Source: Eubacterium sp.
GTDB taxonomy: Bacteria > Bacillota > Clostridia > Peptostreptococcales > Anaerovoracaceae
Assembly: GCA_021769965.1 (NCBI GenBank)
Contig: JAETRU010000015.1
Coordinates: forward strand, 1 to 60,895
Direction of reading: 5' to 3'
DNA: 60,895 nucleotides
Both the position numbers and the translations under genes were made by a program. Positions 25,868 to 34,609 of the stretch are shown here, piece by piece. Position 1 is the first letter of the stretch; the number at the start of each line of letters is the position of its first letter. The notes beneath the pieces are model-generated. The model saw only the letters and a program-made list of their open reading frames with translations. It ran no database searches and had not been told where the DNA came from.

Positions 25868-25910
25868 GGGCTGCCGCATTAATTCAGTTAATGCGGCAGC
25901 CCCCCTTTTT
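25868..25910. terminator. Bidirectional terminator
   Basis: GGGCTGCCGCATTA and TAATGCGGCAGCCC form a 14-base perfect stem followed by five T; it serves the hydrolase gene and faces the convergent nitroreductase gene. Confidence 0.9.
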
Positions 25911-25912
25911 GC

Positions 25913-26440
25913 TTATTCTACATAATAAACATAGTTCTCTTTTCTCGGCGCGGCTTCAGCAGGCGCGTCTTTGGCGTAGCCCAGGATGCAGTGGCCGATA
26001 CCTTCGTAGTCGCCCTCAATGCCCAGATCTTTCAGAATCTCTTTGCCGATCTCGCTTTCAAATTCTTCCTTTGCTCTGTGGATCCAGCAGCTGCCCAGTC
26101 CCGCTTCGGTTGCTGCAAGCATCAGATTGCCCATGACCAGACTGCCGTCGTAGATGTAGGTCGGATACGCTTTGTCAGCCAGGACGATGAGAACCACCGG
26201 CGCGCCGTAGAACGGGTCGAAATCCTCACTCTGCCCCATGAACGCCGCGTTGGCCTTTGCCAGTCTGTCCCGAAGAGACCTGTCAGTTACGGCAATGATG
26301 ATCGGAGACTGATTGCCCATACCGGTAGCTGCGTAAGTGCCGGCTTTGACTACCTGCTCGATCAGTTCCTTTGGAACCATGTCGGGCTTATAGCTGCGGA
26401 CGCTTCTTCTGTTTAAAATGGTTTGCATTGTTTCACTCAT
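25913..26440 (-). CDS. Nitroreductase-family protein
   Basis: A 175-residue FMN-dependent nitroreductase-fold protein. It has the N-terminal RRSVRSYKPDMVPKELIEQVV stretch with the FMN-contact Arg-Arg-Ser-x-Arg, ATGMGNQSPIIIAV, and the C-terminal LGYAKDAPAEAAPRKENYVYY. The ATG at 26440 is chosen over 26446 because GGAGG is spaced better. The physiological electron acceptor is unknown. It stands alone, back to back with the BlaI operon. Confidence 0.92.
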   Translation of the reverse strand: MSETMQTILNRRSVRSYKPDMVPKELIEQVVKAGTYAATGMGNQSPIIIAVTDRSLRDRLAKANAAFMGQSEDFDPFYGAPVVLIVLADKAYPTYIYDGSLVMGNLMLAATEAGLGSCWIHRAKEEFESEIGKEILKDLGIEGDYEGIGHCILGYAKDAPAEAAPRKENYVYYVE

Positions 26441-26531
26441 GGTCATTACCTCCGTATCGTAAAGTAAATTGATTTCTTGAAAATACCAGTATCATTATAC
26501 CACGGTCTGCAGCTGTTGAAACAGAATGTAC

Positions 26532-26585
26532 TTGACACACGCCTCCTACAGTTGTAGTATATAGATATAGAGACTACAACTGTAG
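26532..26585 (+). promoter_or_regulatory. Promoter with two BlaI-type operators
   Basis: TTGACA (26532-26537), 17 bases, TAGTAT (26555-26560). CTACAGTTGTAG (26546-26557) overlaps the -10 box and CTACAACTGTAG (26574-26585) follows the start site; both have the TACA-N2-TGTA core of BlaI/MecI operators, are inverted copies of each other and are 28 bases apart. The second abuts the AGGAGG ribosome site. Confidence 0.9.
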
Positions 26586-26598
26586 GAGGTGATATCAT

Positions 26599-26970
26599 AT
26601 GCGCAGACTGTCAGAAGCGGAGCTGAACGTGCTCAGCGTGTTATGGAGCGGAGATGGAAGATCTTTTGGTCTGGGTGAGATCGTGGACGATCTGAAGCCG
26701 GTAACGGGATGGAGCCGAAACACGGTTCTGACCTATCTGACCCGAATGGAGGGAAAAAAGCTGGTGGAGATCGACCGCAGCAGTGACCCTCACAGGTATC
26801 GGGCGGCAGTAAGCCGGGAAACCTGCGCAGCGCCGGAACGGCGGAGCCTGCTGGAGAAGGTTTATGGCGGCGCCGCGGGGGATCTGATCGCAGCCTTTTT
26901 GAAAGAAAGCAGAATTTCAGAAGAGGAGAGGGAGCGGCTGAAGCAGCTTCTGGATGAGATGGAGGTTTGA
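26599..26970 (+). CDS. BlaI/MecI/CopY-family repressor
   Basis: A 123-residue repressor. The winged helix is LSEAELNVLSVLWSGDGRSFGLGEIVDDLKP followed by WSRNTVLTYLTRMEGKKLVEI; the C-terminal helical part makes the dimer that is cut by a BlaR1-type protease in known systems. It is the first gene of an operon that carries its own two operator copies, so it represses itself and the genes behind it. The stop is 1 base before the BlaR1-like ATG. Confidence 0.95.
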   Translation: MRRLSEAELNVLSVLWSGDGRSFGLGEIVDDLKPVTGWSRNTVLTYLTRMEGKKLVEIDRSSDPHRYRAAVSRETCAAPERRSLLEKVYGGAAGDLIAAFLKESRISEEERERLKQLLDEMEV

Positions 26971-26971
26971 G

Positions 26972-29005
26972 ATGACGAATATCTGGCAGTTTTTACTGCA
27001 GACTGTGGAGGTTTCGCTGACGGCGGCCATATTGCTGATTTTGAAGCGGATCTTTCAGGATAAGCTGTCACCGCGCTGGCAGTACGGCATCTGGGCGATT
27101 TTCGCCCTGCGTCTGATCCTGCCGGCAGGGATCGGCGGCAGATACATCAGCATGCGTCTGACCGCAGTGATGGAGACGATAAAAGTCATGACAGAAGGAG
27201 ACCTGTCGTCCGTCTACGCCCATGCCTATACGTATCTTGCGCCAGGCAGCGTTCTGCCGTGGATAACATCAGTGCCACAGAGCATAACGGACTGGCTCTT
27301 TGTCATATATACAGCCGGAATTCTGGTACTGCTGGCAAGATACGCAGCAGGCTACATCTGTCTGCGTCTGATCCTGCGAAAAGGCCAGCCGGTCAGCGCA
27401 GGGTTTTCTGTCCGCCTGGATACCCTTTGTGAGAGATACAGCGTCAGGCCGTGCCGGTGCGTTGTGGTTTCGGGTATCTCATCAGCTTTTGTCTGCGGCA
27501 TGATCAGGCCGGTACTGGTGATCCCGACAGAAAATGTGGATGAGAAGATCCTGCTTCATGAATTGCTGCACCTGAAATACCATGACGTGGCGCAGGGCAT
27601 CTTCTGGTGTCTGGCCCGCTGCCTTCACTGGTGCAATCCGCTGATCTGGTATGTGACAGGACCGATTGCCTGCGATATGGAAAGCCTGTGCGACCAGCGG
27701 GTGCTGGAGCGCCTTTCCGGTGAGGAACGCAGGGATTATGGCAGAATTCTGCTGGCTATGACAAATGAAAAGTATACAGGAGCGCCGGGTACTACTTCTC
27801 TGTCCAATGGTGGAAAGAATATCGCAAAGCGCATCAGATCCATTGCTCACTTTAAAAAATATCCAAGAGGCATGGCGCTGGTCTTCGCGTGCATCTGTAT
27901 TTTGATCGCGGGACCGGTCTTCGGCGGCGTGTCGGCTATGGAGCTGCCGCAGCAGGGGCCGTCGGTAAGAGCGCAGAAAAGCCAGTGGGGCAGAGAATTC
28001 GATCTGGCCGCGGCCAGAGTCCATCGGTGCAGCAGCCAGGCAGGCGCCATCGATACCTATGTCAAAGGGCTGATCTTCATGGACAGGGCGTATCTGACCG
28101 CGGCGCTGCCTATGGAGAAGCAGGGCATGGAACTGGAGGAATACATGGATACTGTCAGCGGCCTGAAGGGACAAAAAACGACGATAGACCAATTGAGGCT
28201 GTTTCCTGAATACGAGGTATATAATCTGGCGGGCAGCGAAAAAAAAGAGCAGCACGTGCAGGCGGTATTTCGCTGGATCCACAGCAGCGAAAGCATCTGG
28301 GAGAGAGCAGTGGAAGACTGCGTATGGTCTTACGTCATCATTCCGATCAGGCTGGACTGGGACGGCAGAAGCTGGACAGCAGAGGCTGACGGGAAGATCC
28401 GATACTGTGAATATGACGAAGGTACAGAATGGGAAAAGAGATACGACATGGAACATCAGGCGCTCACCCAGATCCCATGGACATATACCTGCAGCGGCGA
28501 AGGTGAGAGCGGGACAGTCCGCATCGACGAGCAGCTGGTTCGGCGGGTCCGGCAGGGGAAAGAAGGCGATGCGCCGGACCAGTACTTTGACAGATGGGGA
28601 GGCGTGGAGTCAGGTAAAAGTATGTCCTGGGAGGCCTATCCTGACACGGAATTCTTTGATCCTGTGCTCTGCAGAGTCATTACCTTCAGGAGCAGCTGGG
28701 ATACGGCTCAGATCAAAGAAGCCCGGCATATAGGGCTGCAGGTGTGCGTACTGCCGGGCACGGAGGAAGAACCGGAACTGGACGATACGTTAGATGTTTT
28801 GTCAGAAGGCGAAGGCGCCGGAAGCGACGGAAGATCTTCTGCCGCCGTAGCTGCAGACGGCCGATGGGACGGATACCTGCGCAGCGAAGGATTTCTTTAT
28901 CTGAGCGATCCGCAGGCGCAGGGGATCGAAGGCTATGGGATCCGCATTTTCCGTGACGGTAAACCGGTGGAAACGATCAGAATAAAGAGGAGCGGCAGCT
29001 TATGA
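26972..29005 (+). CDS. BlaR1-type M56 membrane metalloprotease with unusual sensor part
   Basis: A 677-residue membrane protein. The N-terminal part has four hydrophobic segments and the zinc-protease motif HELLHLKYHD (about residues 196-205) of M56 peptidases, which cleave the BlaI-type partner. After the last membrane segment (ALVFACICILIAGPVFGG, about residue 310) comes an extracellular part of about 350 residues. I do not see the SxxK, SxN and KTG set of a penicillin-binding sensor in it, so it probably senses something other than beta-lactams. The region near residues 590-640 is rich in Glu, Gly and Ser. Its stop overlaps the ATG of the CCA enzyme gene. Confidence 0.88.
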   Translation: MTNIWQFLLQTVEVSLTAAILLILKRIFQDKLSPRWQYGIWAIFALRLILPAGIGGRYISMRLTAVMETIKVMTEGDLSSVYAHAYTYLAPGSVLPWITSVPQSITDWLFVIYTAGILVLLARYAAGYICLRLILRKGQPVSAGFSVRLDTLCERYSVRPCRCVVVSGISSAFVCGMIRPVLVIPTENVDEKILLHELLHLKYHDVAQGIFWCLARCLHWCNPLIWYVTGPIACDMESLCDQRVLERLSGEERRDYGRILLAMTNEKYTGAPGTTSLSNGGKNIAKRIRSIAHFKKYPRGMALVFACICILIAGPVFGGVSAMELPQQGPSVRAQKSQWGREFDLAAARVHRCSSQAGAIDTYVKGLIFMDRAYLTAALPMEKQGMELEEYMDTVSGLKGQKTTIDQLRLFPEYEVYNLAGSEKKEQHVQAVFRWIHSSESIWERAVEDCVWSYVIIPIRLDWDGRSWTAEADGKIRYCEYDEGTEWEKRYDMEHQALTQIPWTYTCSGEGESGTVRIDEQLVRRVRQGKEGDAPDQYFDRWGGVESGKSMSWEAYPDTEFFDPVLCRVITFRSSWDTAQIKEARHIGLQVCVLPGTEEEPELDDTLDVLSEGEGAGSDGRSSAAVAADGRWDGYLRSEGFLYLSDPQAQGIEGYGIRIFRDGKPVETIRIKRSGSL

Positions 29006-30228
29006 ACAGACAGCGGCATCAAAACGCCTTTGTAAAAAATCCATGGGATCTGCCTCTGCCCGGCTACGTGGCCAAAACCCTCCGGTCCTTGGAACAGGCC
29101 GGGTATGAGGCCTATGTGGTGGGCGGCTGCGTCAGAGACACTCTGATGGGAAAAGAGCCTGACGACTGGGACGTGTGCACCTCTGCGCTGCCGAAGGAGA
29201 TCGTCAGCTGCTTTGGCGCGAGGAAGACGATCCCGACAGGGATGAAGCACGGGACTGTCACCGTTTTGATAGACGGGCAGTCTGTGGAAGTGACTACGTA
29301 CCGCATCGACGGGGATTATCTGGACGGACGGCACCCGTCAGAGGTGGCGTTTACCCGGAGTCTGTCGGAAGACCTTAAGCGGCGGGATTTCACCATGAAC
29401 GCCGTCGCTTACTGTCCGTCCGCGGGACTGGTAGACGTCTGCGGCGGCAGGGCGGATATCGCGGCCGGGCTGATCCGGTGCGTCGGCGATCCCCGCCGGA
29501 GATTTGAAGAGGACGCCCTGCGGATCCTGCGGGCCCTGCGCTTCAAAGCAGTGCTGGGCTTCACGCTGGAAGAAGAGACTGCGGCAGCGGTGCGCGGCTG
29601 CCGCGGCCTGCTAAAACAGATCTCAAAGGAGCGGATACAGGCGGAGCTGTCCAAGCTGGTCATGGGCGATCATGCTGACAGCGTTCTCGGCAGTTTCCAT
29701 GAGGTGCTGGAGGTCTGCGCGCCAGGCATCATAGATGTGAGCAAAAGGGTGTCCGTCGAACGGCTTCCCAAAGATCTGACGGTACGGCTGGCGGTACTTT
29801 TTCCAGTCGAGACCAGAGCGGCCCTGCGGGCTTTAAAATATGACAATCATACAGTGAGACAGGCAGATCGTATCGCCCGGCTGCTGGCAGACAGGCCGGC
29901 GCCGCGGACAGGGCGGAAGGAGATCCTCTGTCTGCTGCGGGATGAGGGCAGAGAGATCACACGGCTGTATTTCGCGGCGGCAGAGACCATGACGAAGGGC
30001 TGCGGCCCCTCAGGCGCTGCCGCGCTGAAAGAACTCCTGCAGGAAGACCCGTGTTACAGTCTGAAGCAGCTCGCTGTGAGCGGCGGCGATCTGATCCGGC
30101 TGGGAATGAGACCCGGCCCTGCGGTCGGGCAGCTGTTAGATGAGATGCTGACGCTGGTTATAGACGGACAGCTGGAAAATTCCAGCGGCAGTCTGCTGGA
30201 TTATGTAAAGAAACGAGGCGTATTATGA
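29002..30228 (+). CDS. cca: CCA tRNA nucleotidyltransferase
   Basis: A 408-residue class II nucleotidyltransferase that adds or repairs the CCA end of tRNAs. It has AYVVGGCVRDTLMGKEPDDWDVCTSA with the two catalytic Asp, the KRRDFTMNAVAYCP motif, and EEDALRILRALRF near residue 175. It starts within the stop of the BlaR1-like gene (ATGA) and ends overlapping the next ATG. The placement of this housekeeping gene inside a BlaI/BlaR1 operon is unusual; internal promoters are not evident. Confidence 0.95.
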   Translation: MNRQRHQNAFVKNPWDLPLPGYVAKTLRSLEQAGYEAYVVGGCVRDTLMGKEPDDWDVCTSALPKEIVSCFGARKTIPTGMKHGTVTVLIDGQSVEVTTYRIDGDYLDGRHPSEVAFTRSLSEDLKRRDFTMNAVAYCPSAGLVDVCGGRADIAAGLIRCVGDPRRRFEEDALRILRALRFKAVLGFTLEEETAAAVRGCRGLLKQISKERIQAELSKLVMGDHADSVLGSFHEVLEVCAPGIIDVSKRVSVERLPKDLTVRLAVLFPVETRAALRALKYDNHTVRQADRIARLLADRPAPRTGRKEILCLLRDEGREITRLYFAAAETMTKGCGPSGAAALKELLQEDPCYSLKQLAVSGGDLIRLGMRPGPAVGQLLDEMLTLVIDGQLENSSGSLLDYVKKRGVL

Positions 30229-31052
30229 TAAAGAAGATCTGGGCGGTATATTTCAGCCCTGCAGGAAATACGGCGAAGATGACACTGGCTGCGGCTGAGG
30301 CGGCGGCCTGCGCGCTGGAAATGGAACCCAGCATGGTGAAGCAGGCAGATGTTTCACTTGCGAAGATACGTGAAACACCGATGGAGTTCTGCGAAGAGGA
30401 TCTGGTCTTTGCTGCCGTGCCGACTTACGCGGGACGGGTACCCAATAAGATCATGCCGTTTTTTCGGGATATGGTAAAGGGCGGCGGCGCTTTCGGCGTG
30501 CCCGTGGTCACCTTCGGCGGACGCAGTTTTGACGACAGCCTGGCGGAGCTTTCTGATCTGCTGGAGTCAGACGGATTCCGGCTTGCGGGAGGCGGTGCTT
30601 TTGTGTGCTGCCATGCTTTTGCGGACGTGGCTTCTGACAGGCCTTGCGCGGAGGATATGAAAATGGCTGAGAAACTGGGAAAGGTCGCAGCGGAAAACCT
30701 GCGGGCAGGACGGATCCTGCGTGGATCCGCGTTTCCGGGAAATCATCCTGCCGGACCTTACTACGTGCCGAAAGGACTTGACGGCGCGCCGGCGGTATTT
30801 TTGAAAGCAAAGCCGAAGACAGACCCGGAAAAGTGCAGCGGCTGCGGTCTGTGTGCCTCTCTCTGCCCGATGGGAAGCATCGACGCGGCGGCAGGATACA
30901 CGGCAGCGGGCATCTGTATCAAATGCCAGGCCTGCATCAGAAACTGCCCGGCGGGAGCCAGATATTTTGACGATCCTGCCTTCCTCAGTCATAAGGCTAT
31001 GCTGGAGCGGGATTTCGGAACGCGGAGACAAGAAAGCAAAGTTGTGCTATGA
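30225..31052 (+). CDS. EFR1-type protein (flavodoxin-like domain plus two [4Fe-4S] clusters)
   Basis: A 275-residue cytosolic redox protein. Residues 5-170 are flavodoxin-like (WAVYFSPAGNTAKMTLAAAEA binds FMN phosphate; AAVPTYAGRVPNKIMPFF follows). The C-terminal part has CSGCGLCASLCPMGSI and CIKCQACIRNCPAGA, two ferredoxin motifs. Such EFR1 (EF-hand-like ferrodoxin) proteins are common in clostridia and of unknown partner. Its start overlaps the cca stop, so it is coupled to the BlaI-BlaR1-cca unit. Confidence 0.92.
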   Translation: MIKKIWAVYFSPAGNTAKMTLAAAEAAACALEMEPSMVKQADVSLAKIRETPMEFCEEDLVFAAVPTYAGRVPNKIMPFFRDMVKGGGAFGVPVVTFGGRSFDDSLAELSDLLESDGFRLAGGGAFVCCHAFADVASDRPCAEDMKMAEKLGKVAAENLRAGRILRGSAFPGNHPAGPYYVPKGLDGAPAVFLKAKPKTDPEKCSGCGLCASLCPMGSIDAAAGYTAAGICIKCQACIRNCPAGARYFDDPAFLSHKAMLERDFGTRRQESKVVL

Positions 31053-31109
31053 TGAGATAACAGTAAGCTTCGATCAAAACGAAACGGGAACTGTAGAATG
31101 GAGCCGGAT

Positions 31110-32294
31110 ATGAAAAAGATATTAGCTTTGGTACTGCCGCTGGCGATGCTTTTTGCCTGGGGATGCGCGGAGAAAGTCGAGATCGAGATTGAGCGGGCAG
31201 AAAACGCCGCTGCCGGATTTCATGAAATTGAGGAAGCCTAAAAAGCAGACGGCGGCGTGATCTATTACAGCGGTGAAAAGGTTCTTTATGAGAAGGACGG
31301 AGTCTCAACGGAAATCGCGGATCAGGTCAGCAGTTTATGGCGGGAAGGCGAGGACATTTACTATGACAGCGACAGTGTGCTGTACAGATACAGCCTTCGG
31401 ACGAAAGAAACAAAGAGGATGGTGGAAAACCCCTGCAATATTTTGGGTAAATATAACGGGAATATCATCTCTTATAGCGGCAGAAGCATCTATGCGATCA
31501 ATGGAACGCAGAAAACGAAGATCTTCAAAGACGGATATTACCTCAATAAGGCGGTTCTTTACGAGAACACCGTATACGGCGTGCCGGCGGTGAACACCTA
31601 CGCGTATGATCTGGACACCCTGGAAGTAAAGAAGATGACCAGAAATCCGGAAATGTCCCGCCCTGAGATCATAGGCGGGGATCTATACATCATTACGATG
31701 GAAAACAAATTCGGAAAAAGCAGCTGTACTTATTCAAAAATGACAGAGCAGGGTCTGGAAGCGCAGTTTACCATCAAAAATATCGAAAGCGTTACCGGCG
31801 AGAAAACTGTAAAGAACGGTATGTTTTTAGCTGTTTCCAAAACGATGGAAGAATCTACAGAAGGAAACCGCCTGCTGTATGTCAGGGACGGAAAAACAGC
31901 GGAGATCGACAGGGATTTCAGCTATGAGATCGCAGGCGTTCTGGGAAACCGGCTCTGCTATTATAAGAACACGTGGGATTACGGTGATTATGAGGAAAAT
32001 CTGACGACATTTTATCTGTTCGACGGAAAAACCAGCGAAAAGGCATTTGACATTGAGATCGGTTCTTATGAGACAGTCAGCGGCTGCGAGTACGATGACG
32101 GTCTTCTGATCGAAATCGTCTATGAATGTTCGACCGAGCTCTATAAATATGACGGAACGGACGTCGAAAAGCTGGAACTTCCGGATTCATTTTTCCGTGT
32201 TACCAGGCTGGATATTATAGACGGCAAAGCATATATCAGCTACAGCGACGGAGAAGAGTCTCTGACCAGCCTGGGGACTGTTATTGAACTGTAG
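31110..32294 (+). pseudogene. Lipoprotein with DUF5050-like propeller, broken by an in-frame stop
   Basis: ATG 31110 begins a lipoprotein signal, MKKILALVLPLAMLFAWGC, with the lipidated cysteine at residue 19. After residue 43 (HEIEEA) an in-frame TAA at 31239-31241 interrupts the frame, which then continues for 345 more residues from the GTG at 31257. The downstream part has repeated YYSGEKVLYEKDG, LYRYSLRTKE, YAYDLDTLEVKK units of about 40 residues as in DUF5050-type beta-propellers. No ribosome site stands before 31257. The most likely reading is one gene disabled by a single nonsense change; a sequencing error or readthrough are alternatives. Confidence 0.75.
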
Positions 32295-32354
32295 AGGGGA
32301 TAGAACTTATATTGTTCTTGAACAACGCAGATTGTATGCACTATTAAAAAATTG

Positions 32355-32383
32355 TTGACAATTTCTTCTTTCAAAGATATGAT
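32355..32383 (+). promoter_or_regulatory. Promoter of the MFS transporter gene
   Basis: TTGACA (32355-32360), 17 bases, TATGAT (32378-32383). Confidence 0.8.
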
Positions 32384-32424
32384 GTTATACAGAAGGACTC
32401 CCTTCAGGAAAGGAGAAAGCTGTC

Positions 32425-33642
32425 TTGCATTTTCTTGCGCAATATAGAGGTCTGCCGAAACAGATCTATATTTTATCCATCTCCCGGGCCGTTATTGCCA
32501 TGGGGATGATGTTTGTATATCCTTTTTTGTCACTGCTTCTGACAAAGCAGCTGGGCTACAGCGAGCTGGAGGCCAGCTATATTGTCGTTATCTGTTCTGT
32601 CGCCGCTATAGCCGGATCGCTGGCAGGCGGTAAACTGGCTGATGCCGTCGGCCGCAAGGCTGTGTTTGTTACAGCTTCCGTGACGATCACCTGCGTCATG
32701 TTTCTGACCGGGTTTCTGGTGACCACACGCCTGGCGATCCTTTTGATCGTCATATCCTATTTTGCGGTCAATACGATTCTGCCTACTGTATCAGCTATGA
32801 TCCTTGACTGGAGCGACAGCAGCAATAAGACGGAATGCTTTTCCATGATGTATCTGGCAAGCAATATCGGCGGAGCGATGGGACCGGTCCTGGCCGGCAT
32901 GCTGTTTTACAGTCATATGCCGTGGATCTTTTTCAGCATGGCATTTTCCTTCTTTCTGACTCTGCTGCTGGTCTGTTTCTGCATCCGGGATATCCATGTG
33001 CCGGCCAGAGTAAAGAAAAAGCGGGATCCATCCGGTCCGGTAATCAAAGAAGCGAACCTGCTGAAGATCCTGTTTACTACGCCGACGCTTCTGATCTTTG
33101 TTTTATGCCTGGGTATGCTGACGCTGTGCTATATCAATCTGGATTTCATGCTGCCCCTGCAGCTTTCCCAGCTATTTGGTCTTGACGCGGGATCCAAATA
33201 CAGTTCTCTGGTATGGACGATCAATGGCGTTGTCGTGGTGGTATGCACGCCTTTTATCGTGTCAGCGACTAAGAAAAACCACCAGCTTTTCAATATTGGC
33301 ATCGCCTGTCTGCTCTATGCCTTAGGATTCGGTTTTTATACATTCAGCGAGAGCGTCGCGTCATTTATGTTCGCTGTGGTCATATGGACCAGCGGCGAGA
33401 TCCTGATCTCCACTGGCGCGGGCATATACATCGCTGATCAGACACCGGAAACGCACAGAGGCCGCAGCATGGCGCTCTATGAATTTGCCAGAGGCATCGG
33501 CAAGCTGACAGGCCCGCTGACCAGCGGCTTCCTTCTGACACGTTATACTTATGGCCAGTCCTGGTTCGTCATCATGTGCATCTGCCTGGCGGTGGATGTT
33601 GTCATATGGCGCTTATATATAAAAAGCCGCGGCCGTTCATGA
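32425..33642 (+). CDS. MFS transporter
   Basis: A 405-residue transporter with 12 predicted membrane segments. The loop between segments 2 and 3 reads GGKLADAVGRKAVF, the standard MFS motif A. It resembles drug/proton antiporters of the DHA1 type, but substrate cannot be given. The start is TTG 32425, eight bases after AAAGGAG; no better ATG is present before the first membrane segment. It has its own promoter and ends at a bidirectional terminator shared with the GntR gene. Confidence 0.9.
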   Translation: MHFLAQYRGLPKQIYILSISRAVIAMGMMFVYPFLSLLLTKQLGYSELEASYIVVICSVAAIAGSLAGGKLADAVGRKAVFVTASVTITCVMFLTGFLVTTRLAILLIVISYFAVNTILPTVSAMILDWSDSSNKTECFSMMYLASNIGGAMGPVLAGMLFYSHMPWIFFSMAFSFFLTLLLVCFCIRDIHVPARVKKKRDPSGPVIKEANLLKILFTTPTLLIFVLCLGMLTLCYINLDFMLPLQLSQLFGLDAGSKYSSLVWTINGVVVVVCTPFIVSATKKNHQLFNIGIACLLYALGFGFYTFSESVASFMFAVVIWTSGEILISTGAGIYIADQTPETHRGRSMALYEFARGIGKLTGPLTSGFLLTRYTYGQSWFVIMCICLAVDVVIWRLYIKSRGRS

Positions 33643-33648
33643 AATAAT

Positions 33649-33695
33649 AAAAGCGTCAGAGCCTGTGAGATGTCACAGACTCTGGCGCTTTTTTA
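33649..33695. terminator. Bidirectional terminator between MFS and GntR genes
   Basis: AAAGCG-CAGAG-CTGTGA pairs with TCACAG-CTCTG-CGCTTT with single mismatched bases; A-run on one side, six T on the other. Confidence 0.9.
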
Positions 33696-33709
33696 ATGAG
33701 CGGAAAATC

Positions 33710-34366
33710 TTATCTGCCGGCAGCGCGGATGCTTTCCAGAACTGTTTCCTTTGAGCGGGAAAAATGCGCCTGCATCAGCTTTGACGCGCCTTCTGTATCA
33801 CCATCGAGAAATGTCTCTCCGATCTGGCAGTGCTCCTGACAGGTTTCCGCGTCATCCAGCAGATAATCGGCATACCGATGTGTGATGATGCCGTACAGCG
33901 AACCGGTTTTTCGGGCATTGTCAATGAGAAACGGATTTTTGGAATACTGATAAAAAATGTCGTGGAACTGGCTGGAATATCTGGTATAAGCCGCAATGTC
34001 GCTGTAATTGACAGCTTCTTTCTGGCGGGCCATATTATCAGACAGAGCCTGGCTGAGTTCTTCTGAGCGATTTTGGCCTGCGAGGGTGATAGCAAAGGAA
34101 TCCAGATTGCTGATCATGTCATAGATGTTGCCGATGACCTGTTCGTCCAGCTGGATCACGTGGGCACCGATATTGGAGATCTGGTCTACCAGTCCATCCT
34201 GCGCCAGTCTGGTGACTGCTTCACGGATCGGCGTGGAACTGGTCGCGAATTTTTCCTTTAAATTTTTCAGGGTCAGCCGTTCTCCGCAGGGGATCTTCTG
34301 GGTGATGATATCATTTTTCAGTTCTAAGTATATCTGATCGGCTAATGATAGTCTGCTGATTGGCAT
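33710..34366 (-). CDS. GntR-family regulator (FadR/FCD subgroup)
   Basis: A 218-residue regulator. The winged helix (DQIYLELKNDIITQKIPCGERLTLKNLKEKFATSSTPIREAVTRL, across residues 9-53) is followed by an all-helical FCD ligand domain (residues 75-215) with the Asp/His-type metal-binding pattern (FHDIFYQYSKNPFL, HCQIGETFLDGD). Such proteins bind an organic acid or sugar acid. It is divergent from the AGCS symporter operon and most likely controls it. AAAGGAGG precedes the ATG. Confidence 0.92.
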   Translation of the reverse strand: MPISRLSLADQIYLELKNDIITQKIPCGERLTLKNLKEKFATSSTPIREAVTRLAQDGLVDQISNIGAHVIQLDEQVIGNIYDMISNLDSFAITLAGQNRSEELSQALSDNMARQKEAVNYSDIAAYTRYSSQFHDIFYQYSKNPFLIDNARKTGSLYGIITHRYADYLLDDAETCQEHCQIGETFLDGDTEGASKLMQAHFSRSKETVLESIRAAGR

Positions 34367-34470
34367 ATGTTTACCTCCTTTGGCAGCAGGGTTTATAAGT
34401 CTAATTCTATTTTACAGGCAATGGAAGAAAAAAGCAAGCAAAAAATCAAATACAAATTGCAAAAAACATG

Positions 34471-34499
34471 TTGCAAATGTCAGATAATTATGATATGAT
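34471..34499 (+). promoter_or_regulatory. Promoter of the AGCS symporter operon
   Basis: TTGCAA (34471-34476), 17 bases, TATGAT (34494-34499). TTGCAA occurs a second time at 34457-34462, 14 bases upstream, which may be part of a GntR operator. Confidence 0.65.
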
Positions 34500-34609
34500 A
34501 GGTCATGTCAAGAGGAAATGCGATAAATTTAGTCAGGTGACTCCCGCGGAACGCAGGACTTCTCAGACAAACCGCACTCAATAGTATGTATAGTATACGG
34601 AGGTAAAAA

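Noticed and set aside
26972-29005. Beta-lactam resistance sensor
   Set aside because: The extracellular part lacks the motif set of a penicillin-binding domain and no beta-lactamase gene is nearby.
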